A stretch of 64,000 bases of DNA from Mesorhizobium atlanticum (GCF_003289965.1 NZ_QMBQ01000009.1:62001-126000); one strand, 5' to 3'; positions 33,386-43,069 are shown, counted from the stretch's first letter. The notes: generated by a model not told the origin, from the sequence alone. Numbers and translations: made by a program.

Positions 33386-34567
33386 TCACCGCCCAAGCAC
33401 GTTCGCAATGCCCTGCCGGACGAAGGGAAGATATTGGCCCAGGCGAAGCCCTACATGTCTTGCAAATCGGGCCGCCCGGTGCTCGTCTGAGTAAATCCCG
33501 ACCAATATATTGGTGGCGTGATATAGAGGTGCCGCCCTTAGGCGCAGGCGGCTCTCGTATCTGCGCAACATGTCGGGATCGGCAATGTCGTGACCATTTC
33601 GAATAGCCGTCAGTATGCCGTGGGCGAGTTGCTTTTGGCCGCCGAGGCCGATGTTGAAGCCATGGGCGGTCACCGGGTGCATGCCGATAGCAGCGTCGCC
33701 GACGAGTGCGGCGCTCGGAGCCCAGAAGCTGTGCGCCCAGGTCGTGACCAATGGATAGATATGGCGATTGCTTGCCAGGGTCATTTTTCCGAGGCGCCCT
33801 CGACACCGGTCCATCAATTCGATCAGGAACAGATCGTCATCCAAAGCAAGAAGTCTATTGGCCTCGTTTGTGCGCAATGTGAGAAGCAATGACGACACGC
33901 CTTCCATCAGCGGCAAGACCGCTATGGTCTGATGGTGATCGAACCATTCGATCGCGAGCTGATGGTGGGCGCGCTCGTGCCTCACCCGGCAAATCACCAT
34001 CGAGCTGCCAAGCCGATTGATGTCGGCGGCGATGCCGAGCAGGTCGCGCGTGCGCGACAAACGCGAATCTGCCGCAACGAAAAGTCGAGCGGTCAACCGC
34101 CTGCCGTCGGAAAGCTTTACGACCGCTCCTTTGCGGCCGTTGGTTACAGCAACGACCGAGTGGCCGCATAGCAGCTGGACACGGTGGTGCGAGCGGAGGA
34201 TCTTGAACAGGGCATCGCGGATCCGACAATTTGGGACGAGAAATCCGAGCGGTTCTGCAGACCTCCTTGGAGGATCGAAACACAGAGCGAAAGGGCTCGA
34301 TCCGTTGAGCACGCGCGCGCCTTGCACCGGTGACTTGTGATCAGCGGAGATGGCGTCCCAGGCGCCGAGCTCGCGAAGGATGCTGATCGAGGCGTAGGTC
34401 AGCGCGATCTCGCGACCATCAAAAGGCGGATTCGCCACGCTTTCCAGGGCCTGCTGCTCAACCACGGCAACTTTGAGATCGCTCTTTGCAAGCGATGCGG
34501 CGAATGAAAGTCCGACCGGCCCGGCTCCGGCGACGATGATGTCGAAACTGTCGTCGCAGTTGGCCAT
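33386..34567 (-). CDS. FAD-dependent ubiquinone hydroxylase, UbiM/UbiH-like
   Basis: 393 residues. N-terminal FAD motif DIIVAGAGPVGLSFAASLA (residues 9-27), then FDGREIALTYAS, and the second FAD motif LVGDAAIGMHPVTAHGFNIG (about 288-307), which is the UbiM-like version of the GD motif. It should hydroxylate a ubiquinone precursor ring. Next to fix genes it might support quinone supply in microaerobic bacteroids, but UbiM needs O2, so this is speculative. Its start overlaps the stop of the small upstream ORF (ATGA). Confidence 0.78.
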   Translation of the reverse strand: MANCDDSFDIIVAGAGPVGLSFAASLAKSDLKVAVVEQQALESVANPPFDGREIALTYASISILRELGAWDAISADHKSPVQGARVLNGSSPFALCFDPPRRSAEPLGFLVPNCRIRDALFKILRSHHRVQLLCGHSVVAVTNGRKGAVVKLSDGRRLTARLFVAADSRLSRTRDLLGIAADINRLGSSMVICRVRHERAHHQLAIEWFDHHQTIAVLPLMEGVSSLLLTLRTNEANRLLALDDDLFLIELMDRCRGRLGKMTLASNRHIYPLVTTWAHSFWAPSAALVGDAAIGMHPVTAHGFNIGLGGQKQLAHGILTAIRNGHDIADPDMLRRYESRLRLRAAPLYHATNILVGIYSDEHRAARFARHVGLRLGQYLPFVRQGIANVLGR

Positions 34568-34845
34568 CAGAGCGCTGCCATCGCGTCGGCTATCGGGGTG
34601 AGGTGCTGGTTGCGATGAGTCGCAATCTGCGGACCAATTGCCCTGGCAGCCATTGTGCGCCGCATTGCCTCAAGCCACTGGACACAAATAACCGCATATA
34701 AATCCGCAACGAAGGATGCAGCCAGGAACGCGGCCGACAGAACCAGCCCTTGTGCGTGCCGAGCCAGGCAGATAGCCAGCCAGCAAGGGGGATTCTCACA
34801 CCGGCGGACTGCTGGAGGTGACGACCAGACTGTCCCTCTAGACAT
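34567..34845 (-). CDS. Small hypothetical membrane protein
   Basis: 92 residues with one or two hydrophobic segments (about 33-57, GLVLSAAFLAASFVADLYAV). The stop overlaps the UbiM-like start, which is the main support for translation. No family recognised. The Arg/Cys-rich N-terminus may not be real; an internal start is possible. Confidence 0.4.
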   Translation of the reverse strand: MSRGTVWSSPPAVRRCENPPCWLAICLARHAQGLVLSAAFLAASFVADLYAVICVQWLEAMRRTMAARAIGPQIATHRNQHLTPIADAMAAL

Positions 34846-34884
34846 GCGTTCTCCCTTGAAGGTCGGTCGACGTAACCAGGCCGG

Positions 34885-35168
34885 TCAGGAGATGACCTGA
34901 TCTGGATCAGCCAGACGCCGCAAAAGCTGGCAGCGGCGAGTTTTATGCGGCACCTCACCTTCACGCCACTCACCGACATCCGCTTGGTCGATAGGTTGAC
35001 GCGCGCGCTCTCGACGCGGTCGAGTTTGGCGAGTGCTGCTTCGATCGCCTCCATGCAGCCGCAATGAACCGCCGGCACCGGCAAATCGTCTGCGGTCATC
35101 AGCGACGATGTTCGCGACCGACGCTCGACCACGCGTTCTGGCTGGGGGTCGGGCAACCTTTGCCGCAT
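34885..35168 (-). pseudogene. fixI: fixI (ccoI) remnant, N-terminal heavy-metal domain
   Basis: One frame (35099-34971) reads MTADDLPVPAVHCGCMEAIE, then LDRVESARVNLSTKRMSV, the HMA domain of the FixI copper ATPase. After a frame change the text continues EWREGEVPHK and LLRRLADPDQ to 34885. The Cys pair of the HMA motif is altered to CGC. The membrane ATPase domain is missing. fixG and fixH, normally upstream, are absent. Confidence 0.6.
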
Positions 35169-35221
35169 GGCGGGCAGCGTCGCGTTGAGGAGGTTCAAAC
35201 GCAGACTGCCGCACCGCGGTC

Positions 35222-35245
35222 GAGGCCCGGCTCGCGCCGGGCCTC
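35222..35245. terminator. Hairpin downstream of the fixP remnant
   Basis: Stem GAGGCCCGGC / GCCGGGCCTC with loop TCGC. The same element, with loop TCAC, occurs at 38902-38925 behind the second fixP remnant, so it is the ancestral fixNOQP terminator. Confidence 0.65.
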
Positions 35246-35283
35246 GTCGCTTGGCGGGGGGAGGGTCGAGAATAGGCCGCCGC

Positions 35284-35652
35284 CTATTCTCCGCCGCCAA
35301 GCGAATGGACATAGACAGCCAGTACCTTGACCTCGGTCGTCGAGGCGCTCGATCCAGGCTGGCATCGCGCCTTATTTCGTGGTGCGGGCTTGGGCGGCTA
35401 TGGCCGTCTCGCTTGGTCCATGAAGCCAGATCGCGTCGGTCGGATCGGGTGCGCCGAGTTCTCTGTTGCCCCTCGCGTTCTCACCATGACAAGCGACGAC
35501 GTCCCGTAGCGTTGAGAGGCGAGCAGGGGCGGATGCCGTCGATCTTCTCGATCGTGTTGTGGAGATAAAAGAGCGGCGCAATCTCGACGATGCCGCCAAC
35601 CGTGACGGCCCGAAGGCGCGTTGTTCTTCTCGATGGTCGCGTGCTTGTCCAT
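35284..35652 (-). pseudogene. fixO'-'fixP deletion remnant
   Basis: fixO starts at 35652 ([10 protein letters not shown]). After a frame change come [20 protein letters not shown] and [12 protein letters not shown], still FixO. It then jumps to FixP text, [20 protein letters not shown] and IWLHGP, and after another frame change ends TEVKVLAVYVHSLGGGE at 35284. Most of fixO, all of fixQ and most of fixP are therefore deleted, and the rest is frameshifted. No complete cbb3 oxidase can be made from this locus. Confidence 0.75.
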
Positions 35653-37281
35653 CAAGCCTATTTTCTGGCTCCCGATCGCGCAGGCTGGATGTCGGGGATA
35701 GCTCGGCATCGGATCCTCTTCACGTTGGTAGCCAAAGATGGTCATCGTGATGTTCCAAGCCATGATCAGCGCACCGGAGAAGTACATGGCGCCGCCAATA
35801 GGGCGCATGATGTAGTAGGGATGCATCGCGGCGACGGTCTCGGCGAAGGAGTAGACCAGGAAGCCCTGCTCGTCGTACTCGCGCCACATCAGGCCCTGCA
35901 TGATGCCGGAAACCCACATGACGGCCGCGTAGACGACGATGCCGAGCGTCGCCAGCCAGAAGTGCCAGGTGACGAGGCGCAGCGAATAGAGCCGTTCTCG
36001 GTTCCAGAGCTTCGGCACCATGTAGTAGATCGCGCCGAAGGTGATCATGCCGACCCAGCCGAGCGCGCCGGAATGGACATGGCCGATCGTCCAGTCGGTG
36101 TAGTGCGAAAGCGAGTTGACGGTCTTGATCGACATCATCGGGCCTTCGAAGGTCGACATGCCGTAGAAGGCGACGGCCGCGACCATCATGCGGATGATCG
36201 GATCGGTGCGGATCTTGTCCCATGCGCCGGAGAGCGTCATCAGGCCGTTGATCATGCCGCCCCAGGAAGGCATCCACAGCATGATCGAGAACACCATGCC
36301 GAGGGTCTGCGCCCAGTCGGGCAAGGCGGTGTAGTGGAGGTGGTGCGGCCCGGCCCAGATGTAGAGGAAGATCAGCGCCCAGAAGTGGATGATCGACAGG
36401 CGGTAGGAATAGACCGGCCTGTTCGCCTGCTTGGGCACGAAGTAATACATCATGCCGAGGAAGCCGGCCGTGAGGAAGAAGCCCACGGCATTGTGCCCGT
36501 ACCACCACTGGGTCAGCGCGTCCTGAACGCCGGAGAAGGCGGAGTAGCTCTTCGAGCCGACGAACGAGACGGGCATCGACAGGTTGTTGACCACGTGCAG
36601 CATCGCGATGGTGACGATGAAGGAGAGGTAGAACCAGTTGGCGACGTAGATATGTGGTTCCTTGCGCTTCAAAATGGTGCCGAGGAAAAGGATCAGATAC
36701 GCGACCCACACGATCGTCAGCCAGAGATCGACATACCATTCCGGCTCGGCATATTCGCGACCTTCGGTGATGCCCAGCAGATAGCCCGTCGCAGCCATGA
36801 CGATGAAAAGCTGATACCCCCAGAACACGAACCAGGCGAGATTGCCGCCAAACAACCTCGCGCGGGACGTGCGCTGCACGACATACATGGATGTGCAAAG
36901 TAGCGCATTGCCGCCGAAAGCGAAGATGACCCCGGACGTGTGCAGCGGCCGCAGCCGGCCAAAATTGAACCAGGGCTCGATGTTGAAGTGAGGGTATGCA
37001 AGCTCGAGCGCGATGATCACCCCAACCAGCATGCCGACCACGCCCCAGAACACGGTCGCTATGGCCCCGTACCGGATCGGCCCATCCATATAGGTGGAGG
37101 GGTCGACCGGAGCTGCTGGTTTGAAGTCCGTCTTGCGCATCAGGACCGCGGTGAAGCCAGCCACGGCGAAGAACAAAATCCACATATGCTGGCGAAAGGC
37201 CTCATCTACGCCGGAGCCGGCAGCCACAAGGGCTGCAAAGGCAAACAGGCTTAGAAGGACGATCTCTGTGCCAAATTTCAT
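35398..37281 (-). CDS. fixN: FixN (CcoN), cbb3 oxidase catalytic subunit, reading into fixO remnant
   Basis: The first about 543 codons are a full-length FixN: twelve helices, haem ligands in [10 protein letters not shown] and [12 protein letters not shown], and the YYFVPKQ segment. The natural stop seems lost by a one-base indel after REEDPMP; an alternative frame would end at TAG near 35655. The frame instead runs into the fixO remnant and stops at 35398 (627 codons). The haem-copper core looks intact, but partners FixO and FixP are deleted here. It may be functional only if another fixNOQP copy exists. Confidence 0.8.
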   Translation of the reverse strand: MKFGTEIVLLSLFAFAALVAAGSGVDEAFRQHMWILFFAVAGFTAVLMRKTDFKPAAPVDPSTYMDGPIRYGAIATVFWGVVGMLVGVIIALELAYPHFNIEPWFNFGRLRPLHTSGVIFAFGGNALLCTSMYVVQRTSRARLFGGNLAWFVFWGYQLFIVMAATGYLLGITEGREYAEPEWYVDLWLTIVWVAYLILFLGTILKRKEPHIYVANWFYLSFIVTIAMLHVVNNLSMPVSFVGSKSYSAFSGVQDALTQWWYGHNAVGFFLTAGFLGMMYYFVPKQANRPVYSYRLSIIHFWALIFLYIWAGPHHLHYTALPDWAQTLGMVFSIMLWMPSWGGMINGLMTLSGAWDKIRTDPIIRMMVAAVAFYGMSTFEGPMMSIKTVNSLSHYTDWTIGHVHSGALGWVGMITFGAIYYMVPKLWNRERLYSLRLVTWHFWLATLGIVVYAAVMWVSGIMQGLMWREYDEQGFLVYSFAETVAAMHPYYIMRPIGGAMYFSGALIMAWNITMTIFGYQREEDPMPSYPRHPACAIGSQKIGLMDKHATIEKNNAPSGRHGWRHRRDCAALLSPQHDREDRRHPPLLASQRYGTSSLVMVRTRGATENSAHPIRPTRSGFMDQARRP

Positions 37282-37356
37282 CGCAAGTCCCCGATCTGGA
37301 AATTCCGGCGGATGCCAATCCGCAGCGCACTAACTGGCAGTCGCAGCCTGTTTGCC

Positions 37357-37370
37357 CTGATCCATGTCAG
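37357..37370 (-). promoter_or_regulatory. Anaerobox upstream of fixN
   Basis: Dyad CTGATCCATGTCAG, close to the FNR/FixK consensus TTGA-N6-TCAA (one change in each arm), 76 bases upstream of the fixN ATG. The second fixN copy has the same element at the same distance. Confidence 0.6.
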
Positions 37371-37983
37371 AGCCGCGCGATTTTGCCTCCGGCAGCATCG
37401 AGTTCGGTACGATGAGAAGGTTGAGGGAACGCAGCGGCCAAGCTCGCTTACTGGAACAAGTCCGCCGCCCCGGCCGCTCCGGCGTGGTGGCAATCGCGTG
37501 CAATCTGACGACGCGCGTGGGTGTGCGGCGGAGCGCGACCGCCGCGAACGCCGGCCAATTGCGACACCCAGACATGCGGCAACATTGCCGGCCCAAACTT
37601 ATTGGCGATCTGTGCCAAGGCCTTTCGTCGACGAGGCGAGTAGCTCCAATCGGACGGGATCGCTGGTCATCGTCCCCACGACAAGGTCGTCATTCGACCT
37701 GAATTCACGGATTGTGATTGATGCTATGCCATGTTTGCGCGCGGCAGTCGTCGGGCGACTTGCAAGCCAGGCGTAGGCTTGGCTATACGAGGGATCTCGC
37801 GCAATTTCGACAGAGAGATGGTCGGCTGCAAAGCATGAACATGATGTCGTCGGCTGCTCGGATCGAGCTAAAGTGTGGGCACGTGCCAAGCCGGAACAGC
37901 GGTTTTCTCACTGCGGCTCGATCCCACTGAAGCGGCGGCGGACTCCGTTAGATGTTTAAGTTGGAAAAACCGGAGAGAGCAAT
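37371..37983. other. Intergenic region, no gene seen
   Basis: About 610 bases between the divergent fixN and Lrp-like genes. Apart from promoters, nothing recognisable. Confidence 0.4.
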
Positions 37984-38247
37984 TTGACAACCGGTAGCAA
38001 AATCCCGGTCCGGATCGAGTTGGAGGCCATTAGCTCACACACGGTCGAGCGCTTCGAAAATTCTCTTCGAAAGCATCCTGAAATCGAAGAGTGCTACGCG
38101 GTAAGCGGCAAGACCGATTACCTTCTATACGTCTCCGTAAAGGACATCCGGGGCTACGAAGAGATCCACCGGGAAGTCCTTTCGAGACTACCTGGGGTAA
38201 GAAAAATTAGGGCGGATATTCCCCTACGCCGCGTCGTTCCATTTTGA
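37984..38247 (+). CDS. Stand-alone Lrp/AsnC ligand-binding (RAM) domain protein
   Basis: 87 residues from a TTG start (GGAGAGAGCAAT upstream). The sequence IRIELEAISSHTVERFENSL, then EIEECYAVSGKTDYLLYVSV and PGVRKIRADIPLRRVV, is a whole RAM domain. The N-terminal HTH of Lrp is absent and no trace of it is seen upstream. Such proteins may form mixed oligomers with full-length Lrp/AsnC regulators. It could also be a 5'-truncated gene. Confidence 0.65.
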   Translation: MTTGSKIPVRIELEAISSHTVERFENSLRKHPEIEECYAVSGKTDYLLYVSVKDIRGYEEIHREVLSRLPGVRKIRADIPLRRVVPF

Positions 38248-38369
38248 TGGATTGCGCGACCCGAGCGCATCCACGAAATCTTCACAAGGTGGAGGTAGCC
38301 GGGGGGGGCGCTTCTAAATTGCCGAGAGACAGGTAGGCATTGCCGCCGATTGATACGAGAGGAAGATAC

Positions 38370-38672
38370 GTGCTGAGAATGACGCGGGCTGAGCTTTACG
38401 ATCTGGTCTGGTCGAAACCGATGACCGAAATCGCAAGGCAGTATGGCATCAGAGACCAGCATGTGGCGCAGGCCTGCGATGCGTATGAGATTGCTCGGCC
38501 GCGTGCGGGCCATTGGCAAAGAATGGAGCACGGCAAGCCGGTGGAAACCCCTGCCCTTGATAACAAGAATCATTCTCCAGAGACAATCATCGTCATCGAA
38601 CCGGCGCTAGGGAAGCCCGGCCGCTTCCATCCGGGCGACTACCATGACGCAGCTAAGAGACGCGCTGCATGA
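38370..38672 (+). CDS. Hypothetical protein with N-terminal helix-turn-helix-like segment
   Basis: 100 residues. The GTG at 38370 has GAGGAAG upstream; the ATG at 38379 is the alternative. RAELYDLVWSKPMTEIARQY followed by GIRDQHVAQACDAYEI and RPRAGHW is a pattern found in short bacterial proteins of unknown function, probably DNA-binding. The C-terminus looks unstructured. It may be truncated, since homologues I recall are longer. Confidence 0.5.
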   Translation: MLRMTRAELYDLVWSKPMTEIARQYGIRDQHVAQACDAYEIARPRAGHWQRMEHGKPVETPALDNKNHSPETIIVIEPALGKPGRFHPGDYHDAAKRRAA

Positions 38673-38901
38673 TCCATTGAATGCTGATGCGGGGATTGCC
38701 GCTCGAAAATGGCGTCTTGAACGAGGGATCGAGCCTCCGCAGCGAGCATTTCGTGGATCTAGCGGTTGCGGGTACAATCCTCGCCATTTATTACTGCAAA
38801 GCCCTGTTCGCAGCGCTTTACTAGCCGTTGGTCGGGAACCTTGCCGCATGGCGGACACGTCAAATGGAGGAACTAGTATCGCAGACTGTCCAGACGAGGT
38901 T

Positions 38902-38925
38902 GAGGCCCGGCTCACGCCGGGCCTC
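38902..38925. terminator. Hairpin downstream of the fixN'-'fixP chimera
   Basis: Stem GAGGCCCGGC / GCCGGGCCTC, loop TCAC; paralogous to 35222-35245. Confidence 0.65.
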
Positions 38926-38965
38926 GTCGCTTGGCTGGGGGGGGAGGGCAAGAATAGGTCGCCAC

Positions 38966-39397
38966 CTATTCTCCGATGCCAAGCGAATGGACATAACTTG
39001 CAAGTTTCTTGACCTCGATCTCGCCGAGGCGCTCTTTCGGCATCGCGCCTTTTTTCGGGGTGCGGATCTGGGCGGCCATGGGCGTCTCGCCCGGTCCATG
39101 AAGCCAGATCGCATCGATCAGATCGGGCGCGCCGAATTCTCTGTTTTCCTTTGCGCTCTCATTGTGAGGAGCGACGTGGTTGTCCGCGAAGACCTTGACA
39201 CCGGGCACGATCAGGCAGGCATTCGGAGCTGCCGGCTTGAACTCAGTGTTGCGCAGCAGGAAAGCGGTGAACCCAGCCGCCGCGAGGGACAAGACCGACA
39301 TGTGCAGGCGAAAAGCTTCGTCGGCGCCCAAGCTGGCGGCCAGCAAGAGGGCAAAAGCAAATAGGCTTAGCAAGACGATTTCTGTGCCAAATTTCAT
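38966..39397 (-). pseudogene. In-frame fixN'-'fixP chimera
   Basis: 143 codons from the ATG at 39397. Residues 1-58 are the FixN N-terminus ([33 protein letters not shown]), matching the intact fixN downstream. The rest is the FixP C-terminus ([35 protein letters not shown]). The CxxCH haem site of the second FixP domain is lost (NESAKEN in place of CHGEN). The frame is open across the deletion and has its own anaerobox and terminator, so a short membrane peptide could still be made. Confidence 0.72.
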
Positions 39398-39472
39398 CGC
39401 AAGCTCCGATCTGGAATTTCCGACATCCGCCAGTTCGGATCGGATTAATTGCGCCGTCGCGGCCTGTTCGCC

Positions 39473-39486
39473 CTGATCTATGTCAG
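39473..39486 (-). promoter_or_regulatory. Anaerobox upstream of the fixN'-'fixP chimera
   Basis: CTGATCTATGTCAG, 76 bases upstream of the ATG at 39397. Same dyad and distance as at fixN. Confidence 0.55.
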
Positions 39487-39902
39487 AGCAACACGAATTT
39501 GCCTCGGGCAGCATCGAGGTGCGCCCGGCCAGAGTCGCTTATGAAACAAGTCCGCCGCCCCGGGCCGATCCGGCGTGGTGGCGATCGGGGGCAATCAGAT
39601 GACGCCGTGCGCATGCGAAGGATGACCGATACAGTGCGCCGTCACGGCTTCAAAAATGACTTGGGACTTGGGACAGCCGACTACTAATTATCTACTACCC
39701 TTATAGGACCGTTATGGAGAGGGTCAGTTTGCCCGACTGTGAAGTCGCAATTTGAATTGGCCTGCGTCTAATCTGCCGCCGCCACCCCAGGATCAATGTG
39801 TCACCACGAGCTGGCCGAGACGCGGCGATGCATCGCATTCGAACGCGAGCGTGTCCTGCTTGGGTGGGGTAAGCGAGGCAGGAGCTGCCACTCAGGTAAC
39901 GT

Positions 39903-40655
39903 TCAAGGACGTTTGCGCCTCGGCCGCCCCCCACCGCAACGCTGTTCCAAACGGCTCATGTTGTCTACCGTCACACGGCGGTTGTTCTCGATCCGGATCA
40001 CGCCGTCCATCTTCAATCTGGTCAGCTGACGGCTCACCGTCTCGTTTGTAATTCCAAGGAAATCAGAGATGTCGGCACGCGTCAGCGGCAGATCGAAGCG
40101 GGCCGGCGCAATGGCGGAGCCAACATTGGGATTGATGTTACGGGCGATCATGAGAAGAAAACTCGCCACCTTCTCAAGTGCGGTCTTGCAGCCCAGAGTC
40201 ACCATCCATTCGCGTGCCTCTTCGAGTTCGCTCAACGTCTGCTTGAGCAGGCGATGCTCGAGCTCCGGTGATTGTTTCATCATCTGTTCGATTGCCGCCT
40301 TCGGAAACGAGCACAGCGAGACAGTTGTTGCCGCTTCTGCATTAATCGCGCTCTTCACCTGGAAGGGCTGTCCGAGAAAATCCGGCGCAAACTGGAGACC
40401 GACGATCTGCTGACGGCCGTCCGAAAGGCTCTTCGTCAGTTTCACCACACCCGAAAGCACGTTTGAATAGCTGCTGATGTCCTGCGTATCGCCAATCAAC
40501 TCGACGCCCGGTTCGATTCTGCGCCGCGATGAAGTCTTGGCGAGCTTGGCCAAACAATCTGGATCGAGCGCGCCGCAGAGGCCGCGGTGCCTTGCCTGGC
40601 AATAAAGGCAAGTGACGGGAATTCCGGAACTGTGGATCTCCTGCCGTACTGTCAT
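39903..40655 (-). CDS. fnrN: FnrN-type oxygen-sensing regulator (Crp/Fnr family)
   Basis: 250 residues from the ATG at 40655 (GGGAGAG upstream). N-terminal Fe-S cysteines CLYCQARHRGLC (C-x2-C-x7-C, about 17-28) plus the internal Cys in VSLCSF mark the oxygen-sensing FnrN group rather than FixK. A cyclic-nucleotide-like beta roll and the Crp HTH (ADISDFLGITNETVSRQLTR) follow. Under low oxygen it should bind anaeroboxes, including those upstream of fixN and the chimera. No anaerobox was seen upstream of itself. Confidence 0.85.
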   Translation of the reverse strand: MTVRQEIHSSGIPVTCLYCQARHRGLCGALDPDCLAKLAKTSSRRRIEPGVELIGDTQDISSYSNVLSGVVKLTKSLSDGRQQIVGLQFAPDFLGQPFQVKSAINAEAATTVSLCSFPKAAIEQMMKQSPELEHRLLKQTLSELEEAREWMVTLGCKTALEKVASFLLMIARNINPNVGSAIAPARFDLPLTRADISDFLGITNETVSRQLTRLKMDGVIRIENNRRVTVDNMSRLEQRCGGGRPRRKRP

Positions 40656-41244
40656 TTGATTGCTCTCCCGATCCGAGTGCCCTCCGGTCCCAAGCATCGG
40701 CACGATAACAATCGGCGGTAGAAAAATCCTTGCGGCAGTTTGTCGTGCTGGGGGCCCACCTAAATTGGGACTTTAGCGCATCTCGTGCGTCCACAGTGCC
40801 GCGATGATAGCCGAGTGCGACGGCGGCAAGTACTTCGCCGTAAAGGTTGCCGTGGGGTTTGCAGAGCGCAGAGCTTGCATCGCGGACTTGTGGGGGGCGA
40901 CACCACTCTTTCCTCGAATGAATCGAGGTGGGCTCCGAGCCGCGCGAGCTCTGCCATCGCGACGCGTCGGTCTAAACGCGACAACGCTGCCGCAAGCGCC
41001 GTGCCAAACCGCGGTGGCACGAGAAAACATGCACGATCTTTCACTCCTCTGTATGCGGATTTCTGCGTTGGCTTCCGGCGCTTGCCTTTTCGAAATATGG
41101 GCTGGCTGTCAGGGGGTCGCTCTGGGCGCTACACGCTACTTGACAGCGACTGGAAGCCCGTCGCGCTACGAGATTGGGATCTGCATCTTGATTGTCGAAA
41201 TCTTGCCATGCCGCTGCCGACGCTGGCGGCCCGGCGAATGCTGG
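40656..41244. other. Intergenic region, no gene seen
   Basis: About 590 bases between queE and fnrN. No gene is supported. It must contain the fnrN promoter. Confidence 0.4.
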
Positions 41245-41979
41245 CTATACGCCTCGTTTGTTACCCCAGAGCAGAACATGCAGCTGTGGTAGGACGCGGG
41301 CTTCGAACCAATTGTCATGGGTCACGCTATCAACCAGCCACTCCATGCGTTTCATTATTCCGTCAACGTCGACAGAGGCATCTTCATCTCCGGGGCGTGG
41401 CGGCGTGTGATTGCCGGGTTGTAGATAGACTGGAAGCCGCGGAAATCTCGCGGCGGCCTCTTTCGCAAAGGCATAGTCATTTTCATCGAAAACCACGAGC
41501 TTCAGCACGACCTGCGGCTTGTCCTGTGCCGCCTGGAAGCTCGCCTCGATAGCCGCCCATTCAGTCGTCATTTTGCTTGACGGGGGCTTCGGGCTGAGAA
41601 CCAGCACGTCAAGTTCGGCGAACCATTCCTTGACCACGGAACCTTGGGTTTCCAGCGCAAATCGGTAACCCTTATCATGGCCTCGTTTGATGAGAGCACC
41701 GAAAGGCTGGATAGCGGGATTGCCGCCTGACAGCGAAACCGTCAACGGGCGGCCGCCGGAAAGGGCTAGCACTTTTTGCCACACCGCTTCGCAGGACATC
41801 ATCTCCCATTCATGCCGGAATTGCTTGTCCACCGCATGCAAGCTGTCGCACCACGAGCAGCGATAGTCACACCCGCCGGTTCTTATGAAGACCGTCGGCA
41901 GACCGATGAGCACGCCCTCGCCCTGGATCGTCGGCCCGAAAATCTCACTCACACGGATTGCGGAATGCGTATCGGTCAT
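41245..41979 (-). CDS. queE: 7-carboxy-7-deazaguanine synthase QueE
   Basis: 244 residues from the ATG at 41979, which overlaps the queD stop (ATGA). Radical SAM enzyme: [15 protein letters not shown], then [11 protein letters not shown] (CxxxCxxC type cluster), and the SLSGGNPAI segment. It converts 6-carboxytetrahydropterin into CDG in the queuosine/7-deazapurine pathway. Normal length; it ends the queC-queD-queE operon. Confidence 0.9.
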   Translation of the reverse strand: MTDTHSAIRVSEIFGPTIQGEGVLIGLPTVFIRTGGCDYRCSWCDSLHAVDKQFRHEWEMMSCEAVWQKVLALSGGRPLTVSLSGGNPAIQPFGALIKRGHDKGYRFALETQGSVVKEWFAELDVLVLSPKPPSSKMTTEWAAIEASFQAAQDKPQVVLKLVVFDENDYAFAKEAAARFPRLPVYLQPGNHTPPRPGDEDASVDVDGIMKRMEWLVDSVTHDNWFEARVLPQLHVLLWGNKRGV

Positions 41980-42332
41980 GGCCGGCATTCGGCCCATGTT
42001 TTCGGCGTTTCGCTAACCCGCACGGCCGAGGTTTCGGGCAGGCGTTCCTTGCACCATTCAAAAAAGTGCCTGGCCAGGCATTCCGCGGTAACTTTTTCAT
42101 GTCCGAGCACATCGTTGAGATGTCGGTGGTCAAAATTCTCGTCGATATAACGTTTGAGGGGTCCCAGATCGTGATAGTCGCGCACAAAGCCGTGCTCGTT
42201 CAGTTCCTTCGCTGAAAGCTCGACTTCAACGATGTAGTTGTGCCCATGCAGGCGCGCGCACTGGTGGTCAGGCGGCAAGGACGTGAGCTGATGGGACGCC
42301 GAAAAGTGGAATTCCTTGGTGATGCGGAACAT
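41976..42332 (-). CDS. queD: 6-carboxytetrahydropterin synthase QueD
   Basis: 118 residues. Zinc ligands are in FSASHQL and LHGHNY; the catalytic DHRHLND (residues 68-74) and the C-terminal Glu in VRVSETP are present. It makes CPH4 from dihydroneopterin triphosphate. It starts immediately on the queC stop (TAATG). Confidence 0.9.
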   Translation of the reverse strand: MFRITKEFHFSASHQLTSLPPDHQCARLHGHNYIVEVELSAKELNEHGFVRDYHDLGPLKRYIDENFDHRHLNDVLGHEKVTAECLARHFFEWCKERLPETSAVRVSETPKTWAECRP

Positions 42333-43030
42333 TACACGCTCCTCCTGCGCAACGCGTCGAGCCAGAAGTCGGCGTCGTCGTAGTCGGTGGGGTCTGGGTG
42401 CCCAGACAGATGAAACGCCTCACGCCGCTCGACGCAGGTCCCGCACCGTCCACAGTGACGGTTGCCGCCCTTGTAGCAGGACCAAGTTTCCGCAAATGGC
42501 GTGCCGTGTCGGGCTCCATCCTCAACTATGTCCGTCTTCGTGAGATTCATGTAAGGCGCATAAAGGCGAATGTTGGCGCAGCCGTCGAGCGCGCGGTCTT
42601 GCATCATCTGGAAGGCGTCGATGAAGTCTGGCCGGCAGTCCGGGTAGATGAAATGATCGCCACCGTGGACAGCCGTCGCCACCGCTTCGAACTTGCGAGC
42701 GGCGGCGAAGCCGAAGGCGATGGCCAACATGATGGCGTTACGGTTCGGAACCACCGTGACCCTCATCGTGTCTTCCGCGTAATGTCCGTTGGGCACCTCC
42801 ACATTGTCGGTCAGTGCGGAGCCGGAAAGGCCGCGGCCGATTTCGCGGATGTCGACGATACGATGGGGGACGTTCAGACGCTCCGCGCAAAGGGCGGCGA
42901 AGTCCAATTCCTTGCTGTGCCTTTGGCCGTAATCGAACGAAACGAGGCCGGTGAGTTCCTGCTCCGCCGCCACCTTGTGAGCAAGGGTAACGGAGTCCAA
43001 TCCGCCGGAGCAGACGACGAGTGTCTTCAT
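42332..43030 (-). CDS. queC: 7-cyano-7-deazaguanine synthase QueC
   Basis: 232 residues. The N-terminal ATP-pyrophosphatase loop is VVCSGGLDSVTLAH and the C-terminal zinc site is CYKGGNRHCGRCGTCVER. It converts CDG to preQ0. ATG at 43030; the AGGAAA site 11-15 bases upstream lies inside the candidate preQ1 aptamer. It is first gene of the que operon. With no queF or tgt here, the host chromosome must supply the later steps. Confidence 0.9.
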   Translation of the reverse strand: MKTLVVCSGGLDSVTLAHKVAAEQELTGLVSFDYGQRHSKELDFAALCAERLNVPHRIVDIREIGRGLSGSALTDNVEVPNGHYAEDTMRVTVVPNRNAIMLAIAFGFAAARKFEAVATAVHGGDHFIYPDCRPDFIDAFQMMQDRALDGCANIRLYAPYMNLTKTDIVEDGARHGTPFAETWSCYKGGNRHCGRCGTCVERREAFHLSGHPDPTDYDDADFWLDALRRRSV

Positions 43031-43040
43031 CTTGGGGTTT

Positions 43041-43069
43041 CCTGTTTTGACCGGGTAGGCTGCGACCGG
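43041..43069 (-). promoter_or_regulatory. Candidate preQ1-I riboswitch upstream of queC
   Basis: Minus-strand RNA: stem CCGG, loop UCGCAGCCUAC, stem CCGG, tail UCAAAACAGG, then AAACCCCAAG-AUG. GGUCGCAG, the C just before the 3' stem, and the A-rich tail ending in a Shine-Dalgarno-like AGG all match the small preQ1-I pseudoknot (compare the T. tengcongensis aptamer). The stem is only 4 bp. It controls a preQ0-synthesis operon, the expected target. Confidence 0.55.

Noticed and set aside
35590-36903. 437-codon open frame on the plus strand
   Set aside because: It is antisense to fixN, whose protein sequence is unmistakable; the plus-strand product is His/Asp/Arg-rich noise.
40700-40730. Second nod box (GATAACAATC)
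   Set aside because: Only the short ACAATC matches; the flanking conserved blocks are missing.
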